DNA of 64,000 nt from Chitinophaga niabensis (lineage in GTDB: Bacteria > Bacteroidota > Bacteroidia > Chitinophagales > Chitinophagaceae): contig NZ_CP154260.1 in NCBI RefSeq assembly GCF_039545795.1, forward strand, positions 5,585,001 to 5,649,000. The letters run 5' to 3'. Every line of letters starts with the position of its first letter. Position 1 is the stretch's first letter. The position numbers and the translations under genes were made by a program. Of the stretch, positions 1 through 8,317 are shown in pieces. Below the pieces are notes generated by a model. That model did no database searches. It had not been told where the DNA came from and saw only the letters and a list, made by a program, of their open reading frames with translations.

Positions 1-200
1 CTGCGTAATTTCAAGGTAGCGCTGGCAGCAACATAAGGCATTTTTTCTTCTGCCTTTTGTCCGTAATAATTAGCGTTATTAGCATACATGGCGCCCAGGG
101 TGAGCGTTGTTCTTTTATCATTATCCTGCGTGCTGTCCGTTTGTGCGAACGCAGGCAGGCTGCATAACCATGTGATGGATAAGAGCAATACATATCTCAT
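1..200 (-). CDS. Secreted or outer-membrane protein, N-terminal fragment cut by the window edge
   Basis: Reading leftward from the ATG at 200, the frame stays open to the window edge. It starts with a signal peptide ending near LPAFAQ, then a polar stretch and a segment with alternating hydrophobic residues (TLTLGAMYANNANYYGQ), which is typical of the first strand of a Bacteroidota outer-membrane beta-barrel. Only about 66 residues are visible, so no family is assigned. It starts 10 bases after the stop of the gene at 211..498, which suggests co-transcription. Confidence 0.6.
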   Translation of the reverse strand, partial: MRYVLLLSITWLCSLPAFAQTDSTQDNDKRTTLTLGAMYANNANYYGQKAEEKMPYVAASATLKLR

Positions 201-210
201 ATCGAAGCTT

Positions 211-498
211 TTAAATTACCTTCCGGATGATCTTCGGTTTGATGATCCTGATCGGTTGAATGGGTACCGGCGCAGGAACAGCAATAGGTTTCATTTTCCG
301 GCGCGACTTTGGTACTTCTTTAATCAGATCAAGCTTTTTTACATCCGGAAGCTCTTCAAGGGGTTTCTTTACGTCCGGCGGCTCTGTAACAGGTTTTTTC
401 ACTGCAGGTACTGTATCTGTAGGTACGTGCTCTCTTGCAAGGCCAGCCAGTGGCTTTACCAGAACCAATGTAAAGAATATTGCGAGTAGTTTCAGCAT
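211..498 (-). CDS. Small secreted protein with a Lys/Pro-rich low-complexity body
   Basis: This is a 95-residue product from the ATG at 498; an upstream in-frame start at 537 would put 13 polar residues ahead of the signal peptide, so 498 is preferred. Residues 1-20 (MLKLLAIFFTLVLVKPLAG) form a signal peptide or membrane anchor. The rest repeats short units of the form PDVKKP/PAVKKP and ends in a basic Pro/Ile-rich tail (PAPVPIQPIRIIKPKIIRK). No enzymatic motif is visible. The composition suggests an extended periplasmic or envelope-associated spacer. It probably shares a transcript with the barrel-like gene that starts 10 bases downstream. Confidence 0.55.
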   Translation of the reverse strand: MLKLLAIFFTLVLVKPLAGLAREHVPTDTVPAVKKPVTEPPDVKKPLEELPDVKKLDLIKEVPKSRRKMKPIAVPAPVPIQPIRIIKPKIIRKVI

Positions 499-559
499 TG
501 TTATAATGGTAACCGATCTTTGTGCTTTCCAGCACAAAAATCGGTTATTCCTATTAAAA

Positions 560-1009
560 TTACCTGATAAACAGCCCTGTTCTGCTGATTATTTGAGAAT
601 TGATCCTTACAGGTGCGATCTTCAGGTTCGTTGTTTTCAATAAACTTCCGCCAATCCCGGCTGAGGTGTTCAGGGTATTTTTTATGCCCTGTGTCACCTG
701 TACTGTTGATTGTTTACCTGCTTCAATAGCAGTGTTGATGTGTTCATCTGCTATACCTTTTACTTCTGAAGCTGTACCTTTTACTTCCGAAGTAGTACCG
801 GAGAGATCTTTTTCCAGTGTGATTGCGCTTTGGCTGTTTGCATTTGCGTCTGTTCCATCCTGATGGTCTGCGGCAATATCAGATTTCACCGTGGCATTTC
901 CTTTAGTGGTTGTTACACTAGTGGTTTGTTCTGTTTTCACAGTAGCCTTCTGAGCAAATACAGTACCAGAGCATAAAAAGGCGATGAGCATTAATCCTCT
1001 TGTTTTCAT
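560..1009 (-). CDS. Small secreted Thr/Ser-rich protein of unknown function
   Basis: The product has 149 residues from the ATG at 1009, chosen because the signal peptide (MKTRGLMLIAFLCSGTVFAQ) starts there; an upstream start at 1033 adds eight residues in front of it. The mature part is polar and rich in Thr, Ser, Asp and Ala. It contains an imperfect internal duplication (TSEVKGTASEVKGIADEH) that looks like an amphipathic helical heptad. The C-terminal third is more hydrophobic. I do not recognise a family. Gene orientation matches its neighbours on both sides. Confidence 0.55.
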   Translation of the reverse strand: MKTRGLMLIAFLCSGTVFAQKATVKTEQTTSVTTTKGNATVKSDIAADHQDGTDANANSQSAITLEKDLSGTTSEVKGTASEVKGIADEHINTAIEAGKQSTVQVTQGIKNTLNTSAGIGGSLLKTTNLKIAPVRINSQIISRTGLFIR

Positions 1010-1090
1010 AATCTCGATTTTAAGGTTTATCAATAATTACATCACAAAGCTAGACCCCGAAGATGAAGCGAAGATGAAAATTGCTCATAA

Positions 1091-1121
1091 AATAAAAAAT
1101 GGCGCCTTTTGAGCACCATTT
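1091..1121 (-). terminator. Intrinsic terminator closing the WG-repeat genes
   Basis: On the minus strand AAATGGTGC and GCGCCATTT form a 9-bp stem with one G-T pair around a 7-base loop. The stem is followed by TTTTATTTTATG. It lies just past the stop of the pseudogene at 1125, so it ends leftward transcription from the 1.1-2.5 kb genes. Confidence 0.7.
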
Positions 1122-1124
1122 CCT

Positions 1125-1420
1125 TTATTTGGCATCCTTAAAATATTCCATGCCATCCTCCCGCACATATCCGGCTTCCTGTTCGGTTTCCACGCTAAAG
1201 AATCTCACCTGCCGGCCTTTATACTCAACAACAAGTGCATGATTGTCCGCTACTGTTTTGTACCTGGCGGGTACTTAGCAGGAATTACAAGTTTACCCGT
1301 CATATCAGCAAAACCCCATTTTGTATTTAACCTATAGGGCACAAGTGCGGGTTGGGCATAGAACGCGGATGTGAGTAACAGCAGGAGGCATGCGAGTAAA
1401 TGATGTTTCTTCACAGGCAT
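1125..1420 (-). pseudogene. Internally deleted copy of the adjacent WG-repeat protein gene
   Basis: The reverse strand from the ATG at 1420 encodes a signal peptide and first WG unit almost identical to the start of the intact gene at 1427..2497 (shared TKWGFADMTGKLVIPAKY). It then runs into PPGTK and a stop. Shifting frame at that point reveals the C-terminus of the same family (PARYK, then RQVRFFSVET, then YVREDGMEYFKDAK), ending at 1125. The two halves join where both carry the repeat motif PA(K/R)Y. An intragenic deletion between repeats in a duplicated gene therefore removed about 240 codons and broke the frame. The 56-residue N-terminal peptide could still be made and exported. Confidence 0.85.
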
Positions 1421-1426
1421 GATTTT

Positions 1427-2497
1427 TTATTTAGCATCTTTAAAATATTCCATGCCATCTTCACGCACATATCCATATCCCTTGGGGGTTTCCACAGCAA
1501 AGAACCGGATCTTCCGACCCTCATGCTCAATCACTGTTACCGGATAAGGCGACACATCTTTATATCTGGCCGGAATAAATACAGGCTCATTACCATCCAA
1601 TATAATAATTCCGTCTTTATCGCCTTTGGTTGCTATACACCAGAATTGGTCAAGGGGAAAGTACAATCTATCCCACTCAAAAGGGACCAATACATCTCCA
1701 TTGGGTTTCAGTATGCCAAATTTCCCATTCTTCTTACCTGAATACAAATTGTATTTAACGCTGACTGAACCCAATTCTTCATACAGCAAGGGAAATATAA
1801 TATTATTCTTCGGGCCTATCACTCCCCAGAGGCTGTCTTTTTTAACCCACATTATATTGTCATAAACATTGATCTCATCCGTAGCATCATATATAGCAGG
1901 TATAGAATCATATCCCGGTCTTAACCTTTTCACCAGGTATCCCTTTTTGCCGTTCAGGGTGTAGGGGCCGGCAAAAGCTGTATAAGGTTCTACGGATATC
2001 TTTCTTTCACCCAAACTTTCCAGTTTCTGCCAATCAGCCAGGATAGCTTTCTCCACTGTGCCATCCGGCTTTACTTTTACATAAGTACCTCCTGTAAATG
2101 CAGCAGCATAAGGGCCTTCGCTTATCAGCCTCAGTTCATCATATTTTGCAGGAAGGAGCAGTTTGCCGGTTTGATCTGCCAGGCCGCTTTTTTTACCGGC
2201 TTCCAGGGTAAACCATATTTTGTTATTCCATTTCTCATGCTCAATCCCGCTATAGATAAACGGCAGGACTTGTTTGCCGGTACTGTCTATCAGCCCATAT
2301 TTTCCATTCAGCTTTGCAATCGCACAATTGCCATGGTATTCGGTGGCCTGGTCATACTTAGCAGGAATTACGAGTTTCCCCGTCATATCAGCAAAACCCC
2401 ATTTTGTATATAACCTGTAGGGAATAAGTGCGGGTTGGGCGTAAACTCCGGATGCCAGCAATAGCAGGAGGCATAGGAATATATAACGTTGTTTCAT
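1427..2497 (-). CDS. Secreted WG-repeat protein
   Basis: This 356-residue protein has a clear signal peptide (about residues 1-20, ending GVYAQ). Several WG-type beta repeats of 25-50 residues follow, of the form YGLIDSTGKQVLP, SGLADQTGKLLLPAKY, WGVIGPKNNIIFP and FGILKPNGDVLVP. WG repeats are structural and probably mediate protein or ligand binding; no catalytic residues can be named. It probably acts in the periplasm or on the cell surface. It is tandemly duplicated: the copy immediately downstream (1125..1420) is a deleted pseudogene. It is transcribed divergently from the polysaccharide locus at 2637. Confidence 0.85.
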   Translation of the reverse strand: MKQRYIFLCLLLLLASGVYAQPALIPYRLYTKWGFADMTGKLVIPAKYDQATEYHGNCAIAKLNGKYGLIDSTGKQVLPFIYSGIEHEKWNNKIWFTLEAGKKSGLADQTGKLLLPAKYDELRLISEGPYAAAFTGGTYVKVKPDGTVEKAILADWQKLESLGERKISVEPYTAFAGPYTLNGKKGYLVKRLRPGYDSIPAIYDATDEINVYDNIMWVKKDSLWGVIGPKNNIIFPLLYEELGSVSVKYNLYSGKKNGKFGILKPNGDVLVPFEWDRLYFPLDQFWCIATKGDKDGIIILDGNEPVFIPARYKDVSPYPVTVIEHEGRKIRFFAVETPKGYGYVREDGMEYFKDAK

Positions 2498-2636
2498 AGG
2501 TGTAGTTTATGGTCTGTATAACAAAGATACATATCCGGGAAATATGATGCGCCATCACCAGAACAATTCAAACTATAATTGATTATATTTAGCCATCCGA
2601 TAGAATGCTATGCTCATATCCCGGGAAAAACTTATC

Positions 2637-3971
2637 ATGCCATATCCGGCACTATCTACTCTTTTCAGATATGTTATCTGGATAATGGCTATTGCTGCCT
2701 CCTGTACTTTTACAAATTGCCGGTCTCACAACAAACACAGCCATAACAGAAAAGTTTTTATCAGTCATGAAGGAGGGAAATATGTGCTATACCGTAATAG
2801 TAAACCCTATTTAATTAAAGGAGCAGCAGGCTCCGAAAATCTGCACCGCTTGCAGCTTTCCGGCGGCAATACGATCCGTGTCTGGGATACTTCCAACTTA
2901 AAACAGGTGCTGGATGAGGCCTATGCTAATAACATTGCAGTGATTGCCGGCCTGCCAATGCCTGTCAGCGGTATATTTTCTTTTTATAATGACAGGTCGA
3001 AGGTGAGCGCTCAGCTAAATGGCTTTCGTTCCATTGTAAAAAGGTATAGTACGCATCCGGCGTTATTGATGTGGTGCCTGGGTAACGAAGTGGATTTTCC
3101 TTATAGCCCCAGGTTTACCCATTTTTACCAGGTTTACAGGAACCTGCTGAAAATGATCCATGAAGAAGATCCTGATCATCCTGTAACTACCGCATTGATA
3201 AATTTTGAACGGAGGTGTATTTATAATATCCGAATGAAGATACCAGAGCTGGACCTGATCTCGATCAATACCTTCGGTTCTTTACATACCCTGCAAAAGG
3301 ACCTCGACCAATTCTCCTGGTTCTGGGATGGCCCTTTCCTGATAACAGAATGGGGAGTGAAAGGGCCATGGGAATCAGATGCCACAGCATGGTGGGCACC
3401 GATAGAATCTAACAGTACGGTAAAGGCCGCACAACATCTTCATCTCTATGAACATTCAATGCCGGTAAAAGACCCGCGTTTCCTGGGAGCTTTTGTTTTC
3501 CTGTGGGGTTATAAACAAGAAGTGACGCACACATGGTTCAATCTCTTCAGCGCCAACGGTGATGCTTCAGAAACAGTGAATGTGATGCAATATATCTGGA
3601 CGGGCAAATGGCCTGCGCACAAAGCACCCCAGATTAAAAATATCTTACTGGACGGGAAGGCGGCGAAGGATAACATCATACTGAATTCGAAAACCGTGCA
3701 TACTGCGGAAGTATTCCTGCAGCATACTCCTGCTGATACCACCAGTGTACGTTGGGAAATACTGAAAGAAGACTGGTATGCCAGGAACTGGTATGAGCCC
3801 AACACAAAAAAGCCCTCGGGGCATGATAGCCTGTTGGTTCGTTTACAAGGACACAAAGCGTTTTTCCGTACACCGGAAAAAGAAGGCCCGTATAGGATAT
3901 TTGCCACTTTTTCTGATACCAGGGGATATTTTGCTTCCGCTAACATCCCTTTTTATGTAATTGAACAATGA
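2637..3971 (+). CDS. Lipoprotein glycoside hydrolase, GH2/GH5-type TIM barrel
   Basis: From the ATG at 2637 the product has 444 residues. An alternative ATG at 2610 adds nine residues before the signal peptide. Residues 1-23 end in a lipobox (IMAIAASC), so it is predicted to be a lipoprotein. The barrel carries the two clan GH-A acids: acid/base E151 in LGNEVDF and nucleophile E238 in FLITEWG. There are no GH2 N-terminal sandwich domains, only a roughly 110-residue C-terminal extension that looks like a beta-sandwich. The substrate is not readable. Its stop codon overlaps the start of the GT2 fusion gene (ATGA), so the two are translationally coupled; this suggests it trims or remodels the polymer made by that protein. 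Confidence 0.85.
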   Translation: MPYPALSTLFRYVIWIMAIAASCTFTNCRSHNKHSHNRKVFISHEGGKYVLYRNSKPYLIKGAAGSENLHRLQLSGGNTIRVWDTSNLKQVLDEAYANNIAVIAGLPMPVSGIFSFYNDRSKVSAQLNGFRSIVKRYSTHPALLMWCLGNEVDFPYSPRFTHFYQVYRNLLKMIHEEDPDHPVTTALINFERRCIYNIRMKIPELDLISINTFGSLHTLQKDLDQFSWFWDGPFLITEWGVKGPWESDATAWWAPIESNSTVKAAQHLHLYEHSMPVKDPRFLGAFVFLWGYKQEVTHTWFNLFSANGDASETVNVMQYIWTGKWPAHKAPQIKNILLDGKAAKDNIILNSKTVHTAEVFLQHTPADTTSVRWEILKEDWYARNWYEPNTKKPSGHDSLLVRLQGHKAFFRTPEKEGPYRIFATFSDTRGYFASANIPFYVIEQ

Positions 3972-6900
3972 AGAAACCATTAGATCCAGTTTCTCCACCA
4001 TCATTGTCAGAGCAGCTTACATTGCGGCTGATGATCCTGCTTGGCACTGCCAGCATGGGTTATATGCTTTATTGTTTGTTCAATCGTTCGCAGATAGGAT
4101 ATGCGCCCTTCTACTGGATATTAATGGCCGGCATCACATTCACCTGTTTACGCATACTTCATGAATGGTATCATTACTTTTCCATTGCTATTCCTTCTGT
4201 TCCAAAACAGCAACATCCTTTTACCGTAGATATCTTCACCACATTCTGCCCCGGGGAACCCTATGACATGATCGTGGAGACCCTTACAGCTATACAGGCC
4301 ATCAGGTATCCGCATACATCCTATCTGTGTGATGAGGCCAACGATCCTTATCTTATAGAAGTCTGCAAACGGCTCGGTGTCCGGCATGTTACACGTGATA
4401 ACAGGAAAGATGCCAAGGCAGGCAATATCAATAATGCCTTACAATATGCTACCGGTGAGCTTTGTGTAATATTAGACCCGGACCATGTTCCCTCCCCTGA
4501 TTTCCTGGATCCTATTATATCTCATTTCAATGATCCTGCTGTAGGTTTTGTACAGATCGTACAATCATACAGCAACCTGGGGGCAAGCCTGGTGGCCAAA
4601 GGTGCAGCGCAACAGACCTTTCAGTTCTATGGGCCTATCATGGCTACTATGAATAGTTATGGTACTGTTATGGCAATAGGTGCCAACTGTACTTTCCGCA
4701 GAGCAGCCCTGGATTCTATCGGAGGGCACGCAAATGGCCTGGCAGAAGATATGCATACCGCCATGCAGTTGCATGCTAAAAAGTGGCAGTCTGTTTATGT
4801 ACCCGCAGTGCTGGCACGCGGCCTTGTTCCAACCAGTATGTCTGCTTATTATGCGCAACAATTGAAATGGGCCAGGGGTACGTTTGAATTGCTGGTCACT
4901 GCTTATCCCACGCTCTTTCGGCACTTTACATGGCGGCAACGTTTACATTACGGTACAATTCCTTTTCACTACTTTTCCGGTGTTATTTTTCTCATTAATT
5001 TCCTGATCCCCATCCTCTGTTTGTTCCTTGGTGTTATCCCTTTCCAATTGGATATCCTGGACTTTGCATTATTGGGTTTGCCGGTAGTTACGTCTATTGT
5101 GCTGATCCGGCATTTCGTGCAGCGATGGGTAATGGAAGAGGAAGAAAGGGGTTTCCATGTTGTAGGCGGCCTGTTATTTATAGGAACCTGGTGGGTCTAT
5201 ATCCTGGCCCTCTATTATACGATCATCCGCAAAAAAGTACCTTATATCCCAACACCTAAAGATGATTCAGTACCAGATAACTGGAAGCTGAACATCCCAA
5301 ATATCCTTGTACTGCTCGCATCCCTTTCAGCGATCGTATATGGGCTTTATTATGACTGGAACCCTTACACCCTGATAATGGCGGGCATTGCAGCGATCAA
5401 TTGCGGGATCATGCTCTTTAATATCATCGCCAGCTACAAGCCGGGCAGGTTGCAACGGCACAACTGGATAAAAGTGGTACTTGTATACCCCTTGTTATTA
5501 AAGAAGAAATTCTGGCTCTTCAGGCATCTTCATCTTTACGCCGGCTTCCGTAAACTTGGCCTGCCTTTGCTCATCGCTGTCGGATGCCTTACTTTGTTCC
5601 TTCTGAACACAGATACGGAACCTTCCTCCCCGGCATCTGATCAGGTTAACGGGAAACAGGTATTCTATAATGGAATATTTAGTCCGGATACCAGCAATGG
5701 ACTCACTTCCATGCGGGATGTAAAACATTACCAGCAGCAATACAATGCGCATTTCAGCATCGTATCGTTATACATTCCCTGGGGAAATGCCGCGCATTGT
5801 TATTTGCCGGATGTTTTAATAAAGGACATTTATAAGAACGGCTCCCTGCCAATGATCACCTGGGAGCCATGGACCTCTTTGTTCAAAGCGCCTGCACAAC
5901 AAAAGGAACAGAAGGTCTTTTCACAAATAAGTGCAGGGGTGTTTGATGAATATCTCCTTCAATTTGCTAACCAGGTTAAGGCATTACACAGGCCCGTATT
6001 CCTGCGGTTTGCGCATGAGGCTGATAATCCTGCGTACCCATGGTCCCCAGTAGGGAACAATACCCCGGAAGAATTTAAAGCTGCCTGGAAGTATGTGCAT
6101 CAATTCTTCGCAAAAAATGATGTGAACAATGTTATATGGGTATGGAACCCCTGGAGCCCTTCAGCAGCAGCAGCTTACTTTCCCGGTTATGCGTATGTTG
6201 ACTGGTTAAGCGTAAACGTGCTCAATTATGGTCCACAAAGAAAAGATACCAGATGGCTTTCCTTTAAATCCTTGTATACACCTTTTCATCAATTATCCAT
6301 CTTCCAATCAGGTTTGCCTGTTATGGTGTCCGAGATGGGTTCACTCACCAATGCCAGCCGTCAGGGCCAGTGGTTGCAGGATGCTTTCAGCACTATCCGG
6401 CAGGAATTCCGGGAAATTCATGCTGCCATATTATTCAACAGCAGTTATGATAAAAACGTTCTCAGGCCCGATATTGACACATTATTGAACTGGAAGATCC
6501 AACAGCCGCAGATATTATCCGATTGGAAGGGAGATGAGGAACAGTATGCATTGCTCCCCGATGTAAAACAAGTGGCTTCTTCCTCTTCCCTGAAAATGCC
6601 TGATACTATAAGGGGTGTTGGTTATCATAAAGGAGAACAATGGTTCCGGAACCTGCATACGCTTACCAGGCGGGAGATCAACAGGGACTTTGATGAGATG
6701 AAATCCCTGGGGATCAATACTATTCTCCGTTACGGACCTGGTGTATATGACCGTAATATCCTGGCCACTGCGCGAAAAAAGCACATGCATATACAATACG
6801 GGTTCTGGGTACCTGATATAACAGATATGAACCGCGATCGTAAAAAACTGGCAAGGTTGGAAGTTAGTATTCTACAAAGGATTAGAGAACTGAAAAACAA

Positions 6901-7681
6901 CCCTGACATAATAGCCTGGAATATAGGAAATTCCAATTTACAGCAGCTGGCGCAGCGTTATTACAAACCCGCTCTGTTATACCAACAGGATGCCTATGTC
7001 AAATGGCTACAGGGCCTTGTGGCTGCGATCAAACAGATTGATCCCGGAAAACCGCTAACGATAGATGTACGACTCACAGAAAATACTGCAGCTACTTTGA
7101 GCTTCCTCCATAGGTCCCTGCCCGGGGTCGATGCATTTGGTATCATTGCAAATGATGACTCGCTACAGCTACACGATCTTCCTCAACCTTATTTTTTCAA
7201 CCAGTTATCAGCTGCTCAATATGCAAAGGAACAATATACCGGGCGGCCTGTTTTTATCACTAACTGGCAGGACCAGGAAAGCAGGGATTATGTGACCTTT
7301 GATGGCCTTAAAGATCATTGGGGACGATTTAAACCTGCTTTTTATGAATTAGGTGGTGGTGCTCCCACAGCTGAATTCCCCCGGATTAAGATCTTAAGGC
7401 CTGCCAAAACTACTTTTGTAAACGATCGTTTAACTTATCACGCACTTGTTTACCGTCAAAATGAATGGGTGCTTGCAAATGCAAGGGACAGCCTGAAATT
7501 TGAATGGCATCTCGTGAAAGGCGATGGCAAAGGGCGCTTCGTTTTCTTAAAAAGCCTGGGGACCGGGCCTGATGTTACTGTAAGCATTCCTGAAGATCCA
7601 GCCCTGTACAGGTTATACCTTCAGGCTGTAAAGGGCAATAGTGTAACAGGAGCACAATCACCGCTTAACACGCCATTATAA
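3968..7681 (+). CDS. Three-part fusion: processive GT2 polysaccharide synthase, GH26 domain, catalytically altered glycosidase domain
   Basis: The product has 1237 residues. Residues about 20-66 hold two membrane helices. Residues 85-305 are a cellulose-synthase-like GT2 domain with DEAND (122), DPD (170-172), ED (260-261) and QQLKW (297-301, a variant of QxxRW). Several membrane helices follow between about 330 and 548. Residues about 565-850 match GH26, with FLRFAHE (acid/base E684), NVIWVWNP, and VSEMGS (nucleophile E789). Residues 880-1237 resemble a GH2/GH5-type barrel related to the upstream gene, but the catalytic positions are S989 (WNIGNS) and N1099 (FITNW). The likely topology puts the synthase in the cytoplasm and both glycosidase-like domains outside. 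Inference: it makes and edits a secreted beta-glycan; sugar and linkage are unknown. Confidence 0.85.
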   Translation: MKKPLDPVSPPSLSEQLTLRLMILLGTASMGYMLYCLFNRSQIGYAPFYWILMAGITFTCLRILHEWYHYFSIAIPSVPKQQHPFTVDIFTTFCPGEPYDMIVETLTAIQAIRYPHTSYLCDEANDPYLIEVCKRLGVRHVTRDNRKDAKAGNINNALQYATGELCVILDPDHVPSPDFLDPIISHFNDPAVGFVQIVQSYSNLGASLVAKGAAQQTFQFYGPIMATMNSYGTVMAIGANCTFRRAALDSIGGHANGLAEDMHTAMQLHAKKWQSVYVPAVLARGLVPTSMSAYYAQQLKWARGTFELLVTAYPTLFRHFTWRQRLHYGTIPFHYFSGVIFLINFLIPILCLFLGVIPFQLDILDFALLGLPVVTSIVLIRHFVQRWVMEEEERGFHVVGGLLFIGTWWVYILALYYTIIRKKVPYIPTPKDDSVPDNWKLNIPNILVLLASLSAIVYGLYYDWNPYTLIMAGIAAINCGIMLFNIIASYKPGRLQRHNWIKVVLVYPLLLKKKFWLFRHLHLYAGFRKLGLPLLIAVGCLTLFLLNTDTEPSSPASDQVNGKQVFYNGIFSPDTSNGLTSMRDVKHYQQQYNAHFSIVSLYIPWGNAAHCYLPDVLIKDIYKNGSLPMITWEPWTSLFKAPAQQKEQKVFSQISAGVFDEYLLQFANQVKALHRPVFLRFAHEADNPAYPWSPVGNNTPEEFKAAWKYVHQFFAKNDVNNVIWVWNPWSPSAAAAYFPGYAYVDWLSVNVLNYGPQRKDTRWLSFKSLYTPFHQLSIFQSGLPVMVSEMGSLTNASRQGQWLQDAFSTIRQEFREIHAAILFNSSYDKNVLRPDIDTLLNWKIQQPQILSDWKGDEEQYALLPDVKQVASSSSLKMPDTIRGVGYHKGEQWFRNLHTLTRREINRDFDEMKSLGINTILRYGPGVYDRNILATARKKHMHIQYGFWVPDITDMNRDRKKLARLEVSILQRIRELKNNPDIIAWNIGNSNLQQLAQRYYKPALLYQQDAYVKWLQGLVAAIKQIDPGKPLTIDVRLTENTAATLSFLHRSLPGVDAFGIIANDDSLQLHDLPQPYFFNQLSAAQYAKEQYTGRPVFITNWQDQESRDYVTFDGLKDHWGRFKPAFYELGGGAPTAEFPRIKILRPAKTTFVNDRLTYHALVYRQNEWVLANARDSLKFEWHLVKGDGKGRFVFLKSLGTGPDVTVSIPEDPALYRLYLQAVKGNSVTGAQSPLNTPL

Positions 7682-7684
7682 AAA

Positions 7685-8317
7685 TTACAAAAGCTTTTGC
7701 GCTGCTGCCATCTTGATAAGCGCTGCTGTATTACTCGCATCGAACTTCTGCATCAGATTGCGGCGGTGGGTTTCTACCGTGAACTGGCTTACACAAAGTT
7801 CTTCCGCAATACTGGCGGATGTTCTTCCTTCAGCGATCATGCCTAATACCTGGATCTCTCTTTTGGTTAAGTGGGGGATGTCTTTTAATTCATTCTGCAA
7901 AGGGCGTGTCATGATAGCAGTTACTTCTGCACTGAGGGCAATCTTTCCGGCGAGTACATCATACACACATCGCACGAGTTCTTCTGATGAGGCGTTTTTC
8001 AGCAGGTAACCACTGGCGCCCTGTTGCAGCATTTGCATAATAATGCTGCGTTCACTGTGGTTGCTGATGATCAGTACTTTTGTTTCCGGTGAGATCTTCT
8101 TTATTTCTTTGCATACCTCTACGCCGTTTATGTCCGGTAATGTGATATCGAGTAATACAATATCCACCCGTTCCGCTTCTTTCAGGAAAGTAAGGAAAGC
8201 ATTGCCGGTGGTGAAGGTTCCTGCGATATGCAGATCTTCTTCCGCCTGTAATAAGGCGGATAATCCCTGTATCACAATAGGATGATCATCTACAATAACT
8301 AGTCTATTCGCTGACAT
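7685..8317 (-). CDS. NarL/LuxR-family response regulator
   Basis: A 210-residue response regulator. The receiver domain spans about residues 5-120, with acidic pocket D10/D11, phospho-acceptor D57 (VLLDITLPDINGVE) and K107 (YLLKNA). The LuxR-type HTH spans about 147-205 (LTKREIQVLGMIAEG, then IAEELCVSQFTVETHRRNL). It is the partner of the histidine kinase just upstream on the same strand: the genes overlap by 14 bases, which implies one transcript and coupled translation. It converges on the GT2 fusion gene with three bases between the stops, but nothing in the sequence shows that it controls that locus. Confidence 0.93.
   Translation of the reverse strand: MSANRLVIVDDHPIVIQGLSALLQAEEDLHIAGTFTTGNAFLTFLKEAERVDIVLLDITLPDINGVEVCKEIKKISPETKVLIISNHSERSIIMQMLQQGASGYLLKNASSEELVRCVYDVLAGKIALSAEVTAIMTRPLQNELKDIPHLTKREIQVLGMIAEGRTSASIAEELCVSQFTVETHRRNLMQKFDASNTAALIKMAAAQKLL

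Noticed and set aside
11..193. 60-codon minus-strand open frame at the left edge
   Set aside because: A different frame in the same place has a proper signal peptide and remains open to the edge, so that one is annotated instead.
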